Source of the DNA: Algoriphagus sp. AK58
GTDB taxonomy: Bacteria; Bacteroidota; Bacteroidia; Cytophagales; Cyclobacteriaceae
Length of the DNA stretch: 64,000 nt
Reading direction: 5' to 3'
Assembly (NCBI RefSeq): GCF_014324365.1
Contig: NZ_QEIG01000008.1
Coordinates: 372,001-436,000 of the forward strand
In this document: positions 26,374 through 34,635 of the stretch, in pieces
Layout: the number at the start of each line of letters is the position of its first letter
How positions within the stretch are numbered: position 1 is the first letter of the stretch
Notes under the pieces: model-generated
The model's input: the letters and a program-made list of their open reading frames with translations, nothing else
Database searches by the model: none
What the model was told of the DNA's origin: nothing
Position numbers and translations under genes: made by a program

Positions 26374-27102
26374 ATGGAAAATATTTCATCCTTATCCATC
26401 AGCGAGATCGTCTCCAAAGACTATAGAGCAGCGCTCGTATTTCGATCCTTCGGAATTGACTTTTGCTGCAAAGGGCATGAAACGATCTCGGAGGCTAGCC
26501 GCAGAAAAAAAACTGATCCTCAGTTGATTCTTGAAAAATTGATCGAAGTAGTTACCTCACCCACTGAGGAAAGCTTTGATTTTAAAAATTGGCCACTTTC
26601 GCTCTTAGCCAATTACATAGAGAATAAACACCATGCAATGATCCGGGAAAGAGTCCCTCTGATCAGGAAATTCTTGAAAAGAGCGGTCAATGTTCACGGC
26701 TCTCATGAACCAAACCTGAAAAAAATAAAAGCATTATTCCAAGATTCTACGGATAATCTGCAAAAACACCTTGAACAAGAGGAGCTAATTGTATTCCCCT
26801 TTATCAGAAAAATCTCCTCCGATCCTGACCGAAAAAATTTGCTTTTGGGCCCCTCTTTTCAACCCATCAGTGAACTGATCTATCACCTGATGGTCGAGCA
26901 TGAAGAGGAGGAAGCTATTTGGGAGGAAATCAGAAAACTTACACATAATTATTCCCCTCCGGATTATGCTTGCAATACCTACAAAGTAGCTTTTGCCTTA
27001 TTGGAAGAATTTGACGTAAGCTTGCAAAAACACATGCATTTGGAGCGAAACATCTTATTTCCTCAGGCAATCGCCTTGAATCTGGAAAAGAATCTAAACT
27101 AG
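26374..27102 (+). CDS. ric: RIC (ScdA/YtfE)-like iron-sulfur cluster repair protein, copy 2
   Basis: A 242-aa protein started at ATG 26374 (MENISSLSISEIVSKDYRAA); an upstream TTG at 26278 would run through the candidate operator. It has FGIDFCCKGHE (Cys31, Cys32) and a hemerythrin domain with KHHAMIRE, HLEQEELIVFPF, MVEHEEEE and HMHLERNILFP. It diverges from copy 1 and leads the plus-strand set of NnrS-like, small Cys and NosA-type genes, spaced 11 bases from the next. This suggests NO-inducible expression of copper uptake. Confidence 0.9.
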   Translation: MENISSLSISEIVSKDYRAALVFRSFGIDFCCKGHETISEASRRKKTDPQLILEKLIEVVTSPTEESFDFKNWPLSLLANYIENKHHAMIRERVPLIRKFLKRAVNVHGSHEPNLKKIKALFQDSTDNLQKHLEQEELIVFPFIRKISSDPDRKNLLLGPSFQPISELIYHLMVEHEEEEAIWEEIRKLTHNYSPPDYACNTYKVAFALLEEFDVSLQKHMHLERNILFPQAIALNLEKNLN

Positions 27103-27113
27103 GAGGAAAAGAA

Positions 27114-28250
27114 ATGTTTGTTGCTTCCAATAAAGCGCTCTATCTACTACCACTGGTTTTGCTCAGCTTGGTGCTCGGCATTTCAGGGGGTTGGATTAGG
27201 CTGGGCAGCTTGGTCGCTCCCATTTCCGAGGCAGGGATTCACCATGGATTGATCATGACGGGAGGATTTCTAGGTACCCTGATTTCGATCGAGCGGGCGA
27301 TGGTCATGGAAAAGAAAGCTTGGCTGATCATTCCCTTGCTGACAGGCACCTCGGTGATCGGATTTCTATCAGGACATGCAAGCATAGGCTTTGTCCTGCT
27401 GATGTCTGGCTCTGTCGGGTTGAGTTTGATCATGCATTTACAGACGCTCAGGCACCCTAAATTCCATACAGCACTTCTTTATGGAGGCGCAGCTTCTTGG
27501 TTTGTGGGCAATTTTCTTGCCTGGCAGACTGGACTCATCGCAGCGGGCAGCACTTGGTGGATTGGTTTTCTACTGTTTACCATCGTAGGCGAGCGTCTGG
27601 AGTTAAGTCAATTTTTACCTGTCCCCGCATGGTCCAAAAACGCTTTGAAAACTCTCTTGGCTATATTCACTCTCGGTTTGATCATCCCCTTCCATACCTG
27701 GGGCAATGAAATAATGGGGATCTCTTCCTTTCTGATTGCAGGTTGGTTGTTGATTTTTGACATGGCAAAAGTCGCTTCCCGCAAACCCGGACAATTCCGA
27801 TACATCGGGATTGGGCTGCGGGTCGGTTATGTGTGGTTAGGACTTCACGGTTTGATTTTACTTGGGCTGGAAAATCATGCGCTCTACTACGATCTCATGC
27901 TGCACACCTTCTTTCTGGGTTTTACTTTTTCCATGATCTGGGCCCATGCACCAATTATCTTCCCGACCATTTTTGGGATCCGCGAGACTCCTTACCATTC
28001 GGTGTTATGGATCACATGGTTCGGTTTTCAAGGGAGTCTTTTGGGAAGGATTCTGGCAAGTTTGTCGGGGGAAGTTGCACTTCGCAAAATCTTCGGCGTA
28101 GCCAATGGATACCTGATTCTGGTCCATTTCATCCTGATGGCAGGAATAGTGTTTTGGAAGATCCGGCAATCAAAAAAAGAGCATCCTGACAGTAACCCTA
28201 GTCACCCTGAGGAATTGAAAATCGACACACCTTTGCATCCCCGTGTTTAA
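27114..28250 (+). CDS. polytopic membrane protein, NnrS-like
   Basis: A 378-aa protein with about 11 hydrophobic helices and an AGGAGG ribosome site 8 bases ahead. Motifs IHHGLIMTGGFLGTLISIERAM and LMLHTFFLGFTFSMIWAHAP carry paired His within helices, as in haem- and copper-containing NnrS proteins linked to NO metabolism. The match to NnrS is by pattern only. It follows RIC and precedes the small Cys protein (8-base overlap) and the NosA-like receptor. Confidence 0.65.
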   Translation: MFVASNKALYLLPLVLLSLVLGISGGWIRLGSLVAPISEAGIHHGLIMTGGFLGTLISIERAMVMEKKAWLIIPLLTGTSVIGFLSGHASIGFVLLMSGSVGLSLIMHLQTLRHPKFHTALLYGGAASWFVGNFLAWQTGLIAAGSTWWIGFLLFTIVGERLELSQFLPVPAWSKNALKTLLAIFTLGLIIPFHTWGNEIMGISSFLIAGWLLIFDMAKVASRKPGQFRYIGIGLRVGYVWLGLHGLILLGLENHALYYDLMLHTFFLGFTFSMIWAHAPIIFPTIFGIRETPYHSVLWITWFGFQGSLLGRILASLSGEVALRKIFGVANGYLILVHFILMAGIVFWKIRQSKKEHPDSNPSHPEELKIDTPLHPRV

Positions 28251-28620
28251 AACTTGGCTACATATGGCCCTTACTCTGCTCATTCTCCTCAATGGGATGG
28301 GCTACACGCTGATTCAGGTTCATTTTTATCTGGATCGGGAGCAAATCACCGCACTGCATTGTGTCAATAAAGACAAACCCGAACTCCAATGTGAAGGAAA
28401 ATGCGAGCTATCGAAAAGACTATCCAATAGCAAGGACCAACAGGAGAATCAGGCAGAAATCACCCTCGAAGAGCTTTCTTTGACCTTCTTGCCAAAAAAT
28501 CAGGAAAAACTTGGACTTTTCATTCCTGAAGAAAACTTTGAAATCGTAAATACCCCAATTCACAAAATGCCCCACTCTCCGGATCGGGGATCTGATTTTT
28601 TTCATCCTCCCCAAGTGTGA
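28243..28620 (+). CDS. small membrane-anchored Cys protein, unknown function
   Basis: A 125-aa protein, starting at GTG 28243 (or ATG 28264), with one N-terminal helix. After it comes VHFYLDREQITALHCVNKDK with three Cys (40, 50, 54; LHC, LQCEGKC), then a charged tail ending in MPHSPDRG and FFHPP. Similar 'CVNKDKP..C.GKC' proteins occur before TonB receptors in other Bacteroidota. The Cys set and the following NosA-type receptor suggest metal handling, probably copper; this is inference. Confidence 0.7.
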   Translation: MFKTWLHMALTLLILLNGMGYTLIQVHFYLDREQITALHCVNKDKPELQCEGKCELSKRLSNSKDQQENQAEITLEELSLTFLPKNQEKLGLFIPEENFEIVNTPIHKMPHSPDRGSDFFHPPQV

Positions 28621-28695
28621 TTTTTTCTTGAGATCCTAATCAACTATCAAAGGATACAAGTCTCAGATCCATTTTGATTTCTTAATCCCATCATC

Positions 28696-30960
28696 ATGAA
28701 AAAGCTCTTCTCGCCGGCTGCCAGGACGATTTTTGTCCTTGCCATGGCACTCCATATCCAATATCCTGCTTTTGCCCAGGAAAAACAATCTCTACGTATC
28801 CTCGATCAGATCACCCTCGAGGGCATCCCCGGTGTCACTTACCGCTATGGTTTTCAAAAAGGAATCTCAGACGAAAGTGGTGCAATTTACCTGTTGACCG
28901 ATAATGAAACTTGGCTTTACCTCAGCCACCTTAGCTATGGCAGCTGGACACTCGACCCTTTGGCAGTATCCCTAGCCATCAAAAACGGAGTGATCTCCAG
29001 AAAAGAACAGCTTCATGGCCTTCAGCCCGTGTCGGTCATTGCCCTGAAAATGAGTGAAGAAAAAGACAAGAAAATCCTCATCTCAGATCAGGAGCGACTT
29101 CACCATGACGCGGGAGCGATTCTAGGACTTGATCCCGTGGTCTCAGGCATCCGCAAAAGCAGCAGCTTTGGCTTTGATCCGGTCTTGAGAGGTTTTAAGT
29201 TTGATCAGCTCAACATCGTGGTGAATGGACTCCAATCGGCCAATGCAGCCTGTCCCAACCGCATGGATCCACCAACTTCCCAAGTAGCCCTCAACCGCAT
29301 CCGAGAAATTGAAATTCTCAAAGGCCCCCATGCATTACGCTATGGAATCGGACTAGGCGGGACTATCAATTACATTCAGGAGACTCCCGATTTCAGCTCC
29401 ACTCCGGGAGTTTATGGCAGAATTTCTTCTCTTTTAGAGTCCAACGGCGATGTCTGGAGAAATGATGCCCGTGTAGGATTTCAAGGAACCAATTACGACA
29501 TCGGAGTCTTGGGAAGCTACTCCACAGGAAAAGACTACATCGATGGAGATGGAAATCCTGTTCCAGCGGATTTCAAACGAGGAACATTGGGCTTTTATGC
29601 TGATTTCATGGCTTCAAAGAAAGATCTGATGCAAGTATCGGTCAACCGCAACTTTGCCCGAGATGTGGATTTCCCTTCTCTTGGAATGGATTTACGTACC
29701 GATGACACTTGGATGGGAAGCCTCAAACATACGCGCAACTTTTCTGGGCGGAACCTGGCCCAATGGAACAACTCCGTTTATTTCACCCGAGTGGATCATC
29801 TGATGGACAATCTGCTTCGCGAACCCCGCATGATGGATGCAGCCACACCTGCGATCACCCAAAATTGGGGATTCCGTAGCGAAGGTGAATGGAAATTTGC
29901 TCAGGGAAAACTTTTTGCTGGAGTGGATTTCAAAGAGGAGGCTGCCGACGGCACACGAACCCGTGCCATTACCATGGGCCCCATGAAAGGGAAAACTTTT
30001 TATGACAATCTATGGCAGGACTCGCAGATCCAAAAAACCGGACTTTTCGCCAATTACCTTATCCCAGTAGGAGGAACTGTCATCAGTACCTCCGGTCGAT
30101 TGGAAGTAAATCAGGCTGTGGCCAATAATGCCGCAGAGGAATTCGCTCAGTTGCATAGTGATGTAGAAAACACACAACTCAATCCGGGAATAAGTATCGG
30201 TGCACAACGGGATTTGGGAAAGGCGTTTAGCCTCGGTATTTGGGCTGCTAGTGTAAGGAGAAGCGGAAGCCTTCTGGAGCGATACATCAACTTTCTGGCC
30301 GTGGGAATGGATCCATGGGAATTGGTGGGTGACCCGCAGATTAGGCCCGAAAACAACAACGAACTGGACTTGGTGCTTGGATTCAGCCGTGAAAAAATCT
30401 CCCTCGAACTCACCCTTTTCGGCTCATATATGACCGACTACATCTCTTCGGTAAAAACAAACCTCAAGCCTCGCTTGGCTACCAGTCCGGGAGTTCGTCA
30501 GTATGTGAATATAGAGGAGGCGATAAAGACTGGCTTCGAACTCAATTTCAAACAGCAACTTGGCGCTAACCTTAGCCATAACCTTGGGGTAGCTTACACA
30601 TATGGCAAAGATCTGATTCTAGATGCGCCACTTCCCGAAATTGCGCCTTTAGATCTCCGCTATGGCTTACGGGGTCATTTATTGGACGGAAAGCTTCAAG
30701 CAGGTCTCAATCTGAGACATGTACTGGCTCAAGAGCGAGTTTCGGAGGCATTTGGAGAAGGCAGTACTCCGGGTTTCACCCTACTTGATTTAGATGCCAG
30801 CTATCCCATCGGAAATATGCTTTTGGTCAAAGGTGGAATTCAAAACCTCTTCGGAGAAACGTACTACGAGCACTTAACCCGTCCCATCGGAACAAACAAA
30901 ACGCCGATGTATGCACCGGGGAGAAATTACTTCGTGATGGTAAGTTTTAAGTTTCCTTGA
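28696..30960 (+). CDS. nosA: TonB-dependent copper receptor, NosA/OprC-like
   Basis: A 754-aa outer-membrane receptor with signal peptide (cleavage near AFAQE) and a plug domain. The plug holds NAACPNRMDPPTSQV, where Cys186 and Met190 form the CxxxM copper site known from Pseudomonas OprC, next to IREIEILKGPHALRYG. The rest is a 22-strand barrel ending in FKFP. NosA-type receptors import copper needed for NosZ. A terminator follows. The gene symbol is assigned by family and context. Confidence 0.85.
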   Translation: MKKLFSPAARTIFVLAMALHIQYPAFAQEKQSLRILDQITLEGIPGVTYRYGFQKGISDESGAIYLLTDNETWLYLSHLSYGSWTLDPLAVSLAIKNGVISRKEQLHGLQPVSVIALKMSEEKDKKILISDQERLHHDAGAILGLDPVVSGIRKSSSFGFDPVLRGFKFDQLNIVVNGLQSANAACPNRMDPPTSQVALNRIREIEILKGPHALRYGIGLGGTINYIQETPDFSSTPGVYGRISSLLESNGDVWRNDARVGFQGTNYDIGVLGSYSTGKDYIDGDGNPVPADFKRGTLGFYADFMASKKDLMQVSVNRNFARDVDFPSLGMDLRTDDTWMGSLKHTRNFSGRNLAQWNNSVYFTRVDHLMDNLLREPRMMDAATPAITQNWGFRSEGEWKFAQGKLFAGVDFKEEAADGTRTRAITMGPMKGKTFYDNLWQDSQIQKTGLFANYLIPVGGTVISTSGRLEVNQAVANNAAEEFAQLHSDVENTQLNPGISIGAQRDLGKAFSLGIWAASVRRSGSLLERYINFLAVGMDPWELVGDPQIRPENNNELDLVLGFSREKISLELTLFGSYMTDYISSVKTNLKPRLATSPGVRQYVNIEEAIKTGFELNFKQQLGANLSHNLGVAYTYGKDLILDAPLPEIAPLDLRYGLRGHLLDGKLQAGLNLRHVLAQERVSEAFGEGSTPGFTLLDLDASYPIGNMLLVKGGIQNLFGETYYEHLTRPIGTNKTPMYAPGRNYFVMVSFKFP

Positions 30961-30977
30961 TTGGCTGACCAAGATGC

Positions 30978-31014
30978 AGACCTGCCAGGTATTGAAAACC
31001 TGGCAGGTCTTTTT
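30978..31014. terminator. strong bidirectional terminator
   Basis: GACCTGCCAGGT (30979-30990) and ACCTGGCAGGTC (30998-31009) are perfect 12-base arms with a 7-base loop, followed by TTTTT. It separates the convergent nosA-like and moaCB genes. The same stem is a common dispersed element in this phylum. Confidence 0.85.
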
Positions 31015-31017
31015 ACC

Positions 31018-31929
31018 TCAATCGTGCCTAGCACCTTCCATCACTTTGAAAATGTGAAGGATAGCAGGAAAAACTGCATCGATGGATTCTCCTGCTCCCG
31101 AAGTGGAGCCCGGCAAAGCCAAAATGATCGTATTCCCGATCTGCCCAGCCAATGACCTGGAAAGCATGGCATAAGGCGTGCGCTGCTGCCCGTAGTTACG
31201 GATAGCCTCCTCAATTCCGGGGATGCGCCGATCCAATAGTTCCTCCAATGCTTCCGGTGTCACATCTCGCGGAGAAAGTCCAGTTCCACCGGTAAAAATC
31301 ACCAAATCCACCCCTGAATCCGAGGCTTTTTTTGCATGGTGTTGGATCTGCTCCCGATCATCGGGAATAATCACCTTATCAAGGAGATCGACCCCAAACT
31401 TTTCCAGTTTTTCCCGAATCACTTCTCCTGCTCGATCCTCTCCCTTTCCTGCTGCTATCGTATCCGAACAAACTACAATGCGGGCTGTAATGGACCTTTC
31501 ACCCACAGGAGTTCGGTCAGATTTACCTCCCTTTTTCTCCACCAATTTGATCTGCTCGATGGTCACACCTTTATCGATCGGTTTGAGCATATCATACATG
31601 GTCAGCGCCACCACAGAGGCCGCATGCATGGCTTCGACTTCTACGCCTGTTTTGTAAATCGTGTGGATTTCTACAAAAATCCTCACTTCCGTCACGTCTA
31701 CTTCATAACTCACTGCGGTGTACTCAACGGGAAGCGGATGACAATCAGGAATCATATCCGCTGTACGCTTGGCGGCAAAAAGTCCCGCGACACGGGCGCA
31801 CTCAAGAACGTCTCCTTTTGGAACAGTTCGATGTTGAATCGCTTGGATCGTTTCGGGCAAACTGACTTTGACTATCGCCTGCGCGATGGCTTTGCGAAGG
31901 GTATTACTTTTTGGCGTGATGTTGACCAT
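31018..31929 (-). CDS. moaCB: MoaC-MoaB fusion for molybdopterin synthesis
   Basis: A 303-aa protein. Residues 1-150 are MoaC (cyclic pyranopterin monophosphate synthase): KGDVLECARVAGLFAAKRT, MIPDCHPLP, GVEVEAMHAAS. Residues 155-303 are MoaB/MogA (molybdopterin adenylyltransferase-like): VIFTGGTGLSPRDVTPEALE. The fusion is known in Bacteroidota. It begins immediately after the decarboxylase stop with no gap. The pathway serves Mo enzymes such as nitrate reductase, though none is in this window. Confidence 0.93.
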   Translation of the reverse strand: MVNITPKSNTLRKAIAQAIVKVSLPETIQAIQHRTVPKGDVLECARVAGLFAAKRTADMIPDCHPLPVEYTAVSYEVDVTEVRIFVEIHTIYKTGVEVEAMHAASVVALTMYDMLKPIDKGVTIEQIKLVEKKGGKSDRTPVGERSITARIVVCSDTIAAGKGEDRAGEVIREKLEKFGVDLLDKVIIPDDREQIQHHAKKASDSGVDLVIFTGGTGLSPRDVTPEALEELLDRRIPGIEEAIRNYGQQRTPYAMLSRSLAGQIGNTIILALPGSTSGAGESIDAVFPAILHIFKVMEGARHD

Positions 31930-33189
31930 TTAATTTGGACTTAAACTTTTGGAAGATACCAAATCGTGGATAAAATCCTTTAGATGCTCGATTTCCACAT
32001 GATCCATCAACACGATTTTTAACCATTGATTGGATTCATCATGTGATTGGGGAACGAGATTATACTTGTGGGCTATTTCGATAGGCACGCACTCAGACCG
32101 GATGGTCACGATGTTCATTTCGGGTTCTCGAAAATAGCTTACTCCCAATTGATCCAATTGCTTGCATAGCCAGTTGGTGCGCATCTTGATCACCGAGATT
32201 TTTTCATACCACTTATGCGGACCATAGGTCGTCAGAATCACCCACACAGCGACAGCGTTTGCTCCGGACCGGCTACCGCAAAGAGTGAGATCCATGCCTT
32301 CCACATACTTGGCTTCGGAGGTAAGTACATTTTCGATTAGCCCTTTTCGACACACAAAAATCCCTGTCCCATAGGGAGCCTGAAGCATTTTGTGTGCATC
32401 GATGGTAATGGAAGAGACGTCAGGATTGGTGAAGTTGATCTGATTTTCAAAGTCGCCAAAAGGATAGACAAAACCTCCATAGGCCCCATCTATGTGCAAC
32501 CGAAAGGGAACCTGATATTCTTTTAGCACATCGGTGTAGACAATAGGATTATCCACCGAACCAAACATCGTCGTTCCCATATTGGATACTATGATGAAAT
32601 ACTTTTTGCCTTTGGATAGACTGGATAGCAGGCCTTGTCTCACTGCATCCGAAGTCAATTCACGGGTGACAGGATCGACGGCAATTTTTTCCCAATCCAG
32701 CATCAGCAGATTCGCTGCTTTGGGGATGGAATAGTGGGTATCCTCGGAAGCTAATATGACGATCTCATCCAACTTGGCTCCATGCTTTTTCAGGTATTCA
32801 TTTCGATAGATCCAGATAGCCTGCACATTGGCTTCTGTGCCACCTGGAGAAATGTATCCATCATATTGACCATCCTCTATTTTAAACAAGTCAACCGCAA
32901 TCATACTAAGTACTTCCCGCTCGATGGCTTGGGTACCTTTGAAAGCAAACTCCGAAGTTCCGAAAGTATGGCAGCCGATGTGGTTGGGATTGGCAATGTA
33001 GGTGCTAAGCACCGGCATTTCTCTGAGGAAAAGGGATTCGTTGGTAAAAACCTTTTCATCCAACTTGGACGCCGGATAGCCGAGACTTGCGTCCTTGGAA
33101 AAATCCACATTATCCTTCAATGCCTGCTGCACCCGAGCGAGCCGCTCCTCGGGAGTGAGCTTTTTCCAATATTTCATTTCTATTTTCAT
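31930..33189 (-). CDS. PLP-dependent group II amino-acid decarboxylase
   Basis: A 419-aa fold-type I enzyme. PLP contacts are visible: His152 (EDTHYSIPKAANLL), Asp234 (LHIDGAYGG) and the Schiff-base Lys267 (SSITIDAHKML). It resembles MfnA-type tyrosine/aspartate decarboxylases and glutamate decarboxylases; the substrate is not clear. It is translationally coupled to moaCB, an uncommon partner. Two palindromes of the shared regulatory motif lie just upstream. Confidence 0.85.
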   Translation of the reverse strand: MKIEMKYWKKLTPEERLARVQQALKDNVDFSKDASLGYPASKLDEKVFTNESLFLREMPVLSTYIANPNHIGCHTFGTSEFAFKGTQAIEREVLSMIAVDLFKIEDGQYDGYISPGGTEANVQAIWIYRNEYLKKHGAKLDEIVILASEDTHYSIPKAANLLMLDWEKIAVDPVTRELTSDAVRQGLLSSLSKGKKYFIIVSNMGTTMFGSVDNPIVYTDVLKEYQVPFRLHIDGAYGGFVYPFGDFENQINFTNPDVSSITIDAHKMLQAPYGTGIFVCRKGLIENVLTSEAKYVEGMDLTLCGSRSGANAVAVWVILTTYGPHKWYEKISVIKMRTNWLCKQLDQLGVSYFREPEMNIVTIRSECVPIEIAHKYNLVPQSHDESNQWLKIVLMDHVEIEHLKDFIHDLVSSKSLSPN

Positions 33190-33194
33190 TTCAA

Positions 33195-33230
33195 GGATAT
33201 TTATCCGGGCTTATTCGGACAAAAATATCG
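33195..33230. promoter_or_regulatory. two candidate Rrf2 operators upstream of the decarboxylase-moaCB pair
   Basis: GGATATTTATCC (33195-33206) is a perfect palindrome with a 2-base spacer. GGACAAAAATATCG (33217-33230) is the 4-base-spacer form. The first lies 6 bases before the start codon at 33189. Confidence 0.45.
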
Positions 33231-33336
33231 GTTCTTTTTGAGTCAAAGCCTGACCATTGTCATTTTCTATTTTTGCCGCTCATTATTAGGCAAGAAAATC
33301 CTGAGAAAAATCACATTTTATTTAGAAAAATATTAA

Positions 33337-33352
33337 AGGATTTTTTTGTCTT
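33337..33352. promoter_or_regulatory. candidate Rrf2 operator upstream of the fasciclin gene
   Basis: AGGATTTTTTTGTCTT, nearly identical to the copies at 17312 and 26269, lies 110 bases before the fasciclin start on the same strand. Confidence 0.4.
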
Positions 33353-33461
33353 TTATTTGATTTCAAAATAGCTTTGATAAGCTAAAAAACAAGCTGAAAA
33401 AGAAATGAAAAGCTGAAATTCAGGACAATTCAATCTCCATCTATCCTTTAATCCCATCCCT

Positions 33462-34013
33462 ATGAAAAAGTTGTTTTATCTCACTAGCTTACTTTTGACG
33501 CTGTTCCTCTACTCGTGTGGAGGACAGCCTCAAGAGGGTAATTCCGATGCGACCGCAACCGATCCCGGACCAGGTCAATCTGCAGTACAGGACGATGTAT
33601 CCAACCCCAACATTGTTCAGGTGGCTGTCGGATCCGTTGATCACAGTACATTGGTGGCTGCCTTGAAGGCCGCAGATTATGTAGATGCCTTAACCAATGT
33701 AGGACCTTTCACCGTTTTTGCACCGACCAATTCGGCATTTGATGCCTTGCCAGCCGGCACCTTGGACGATTTGGTCAAACCGGAAAATCAACGAAAACTC
33801 CGCGATATTCTTGAGTATCATGTCGTATTGGGGGTGTACAAACCCGTGGATTTTGTAAACGGAAGAAATCTCGGCACTGCCGACGGGCGGTCTGTCACCG
33901 TTGCTGTGTCTGAGGACGGGACTGTCACTATCAACGGAGCAAAAATCATAGGCACTGTATCCGCATCCAACGGAATCATTCACGTCGTAGACCAAGTGCT
34001 ACTGCCTAAATAG
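33462..34013 (+). CDS. fasciclin (FAS1)-domain lipoprotein
   Basis: A 183-aa lipoprotein (lipobox Cys19, LYSC) with an acidic linker and one FAS1 domain: STLVAALKAADYVDALTN, GPFTVFAPTNSAFDALP, YHVVLGVY and NGIIHVVDQVLLP. FAS1 domains mediate adhesion or small-molecule binding. In Bacteroidota such proteins are often found near nitric-oxide and denitrification genes; here a copy of the operator motif and the Rrf2 neighbour support that link. Confidence 0.9.
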   Translation: MKKLFYLTSLLLTLFLYSCGGQPQEGNSDATATDPGPGQSAVQDDVSNPNIVQVAVGSVDHSTLVAALKAADYVDALTNVGPFTVFAPTNSAFDALPAGTLDDLVKPENQRKLRDILEYHVVLGVYKPVDFVNGRNLGTADGRSVTVAVSEDGTVTINGAKIIGTVSASNGIIHVVDQVLLPK

Positions 34014-34051
34014 TCTTTTAGTTTAAACAAGGTTGTTATGGTTTTTTTCGG

Positions 34052-34085
34052 AAAGGCCGGAGTTATGTGACTTCCGGCTTTTTTC
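34052..34085 (+). terminator. terminator after the fasciclin gene
   Basis: GCCGGA (34056-34061) pairs with TCCGGC (34073-34078), followed by TTTTTTCC. Confidence 0.75.
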
Positions 34086-34110
34086 CTTTCGTAAGAGCCA
34101 ATTATATTAC

Positions 34111-34124
34111 GGACAAATTTATCC
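34111..34124. promoter_or_regulatory. candidate operator directly before the second Rrf2 gene
   Basis: GGACAAATTTATCC: arms GGACA and TATCC around AATT, ending 3 bases before the start codon at 34128. Position fits autoregulation. Confidence 0.5.
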
Positions 34125-34127
34125 ACG

Positions 34128-34574
34128 ATGTTTTCCCAAGCCTCTAAATATGCCATCAAGTCCGTGATTTACATCTGGACTCAAAGTCTCGAAGACCGTA
34201 AAGTAGGAGCCAAGGAAATCGGTCATAACATTGGCGCACCTGAGGCATTTACAGCCAAAATCCTCCAAAATCTCACTAAAGCAAAAATTGTGGGTTCGAT
34301 CAAGGGTCCCAATGGAGGGTTTTTCGCAGATGAATCCCATGCCAAATACACCCTAAAAGATGTGGTCAAAATCGTCGATGGAGATCATCTTTTTTCAGGA
34401 TGCAGCCTAGGGCTTCCCAAATGCTCAGAGAAAAACCCCTGCCCCCTGCATTTTGAGGTGGTCAAGGTGAGAAAGGAAATCGATCATATGCTCACTTCCA
34501 AAAGCCTCAAGCACCTTGCCGTAGAAGTGATCAAAGGTCAAACCAGACTGGCGGATATAGGATCGGGACTTTAA
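34128..34574 (+). CDS. Rrf2-family regulator, copy 2
   Basis: A 148-aa Rrf2 protein with the same layout as copy 1: MFSQASKYAIKSVIYIW, APEAFTAKILQNL, GSIKGPNGGFF and Cys92, Cys99, Cys105 in GCSLGLPKC..KNPC. The two copies share the recognition segment EAFTAKILQ, so they may bind the same operator. It follows the fasciclin gene after a terminator and has its own operator-like palindrome. Confidence 0.9.
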   Translation: MFSQASKYAIKSVIYIWTQSLEDRKVGAKEIGHNIGAPEAFTAKILQNLTKAKIVGSIKGPNGGFFADESHAKYTLKDVVKIVDGDHLFSGCSLGLPKCSEKNPCPLHFEVVKVRKEIDHMLTSKSLKHLAVEVIKGQTRLADIGSGL

Positions 34575-34609
34575 CCTACTCTTTTGTTTTTTTAGTCTTT
34601 TGCGAAGTG

Positions 34610-34629
34610 AAGTGATAAACTTATCACTT
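34610..34629. terminator. palindrome between convergent genes
   Basis: AAGTGATAA and TTATCACTT are perfect 9-base arms with a 2-base spacer, placed between the Rrf2 stop and the convergent sulfatase stop. T-rich flanks are weak, so a terminator role is likely but not certain. Confidence 0.45.
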
Positions 34630-34635
34630 TAGACT

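Noticed and set aside
33462-34013. Fasciclin protein as a nitrite- or NO-binding enzyme
   Set aside because: The FAS1 domain is intact and no metal motif is present; only context links it to NO.
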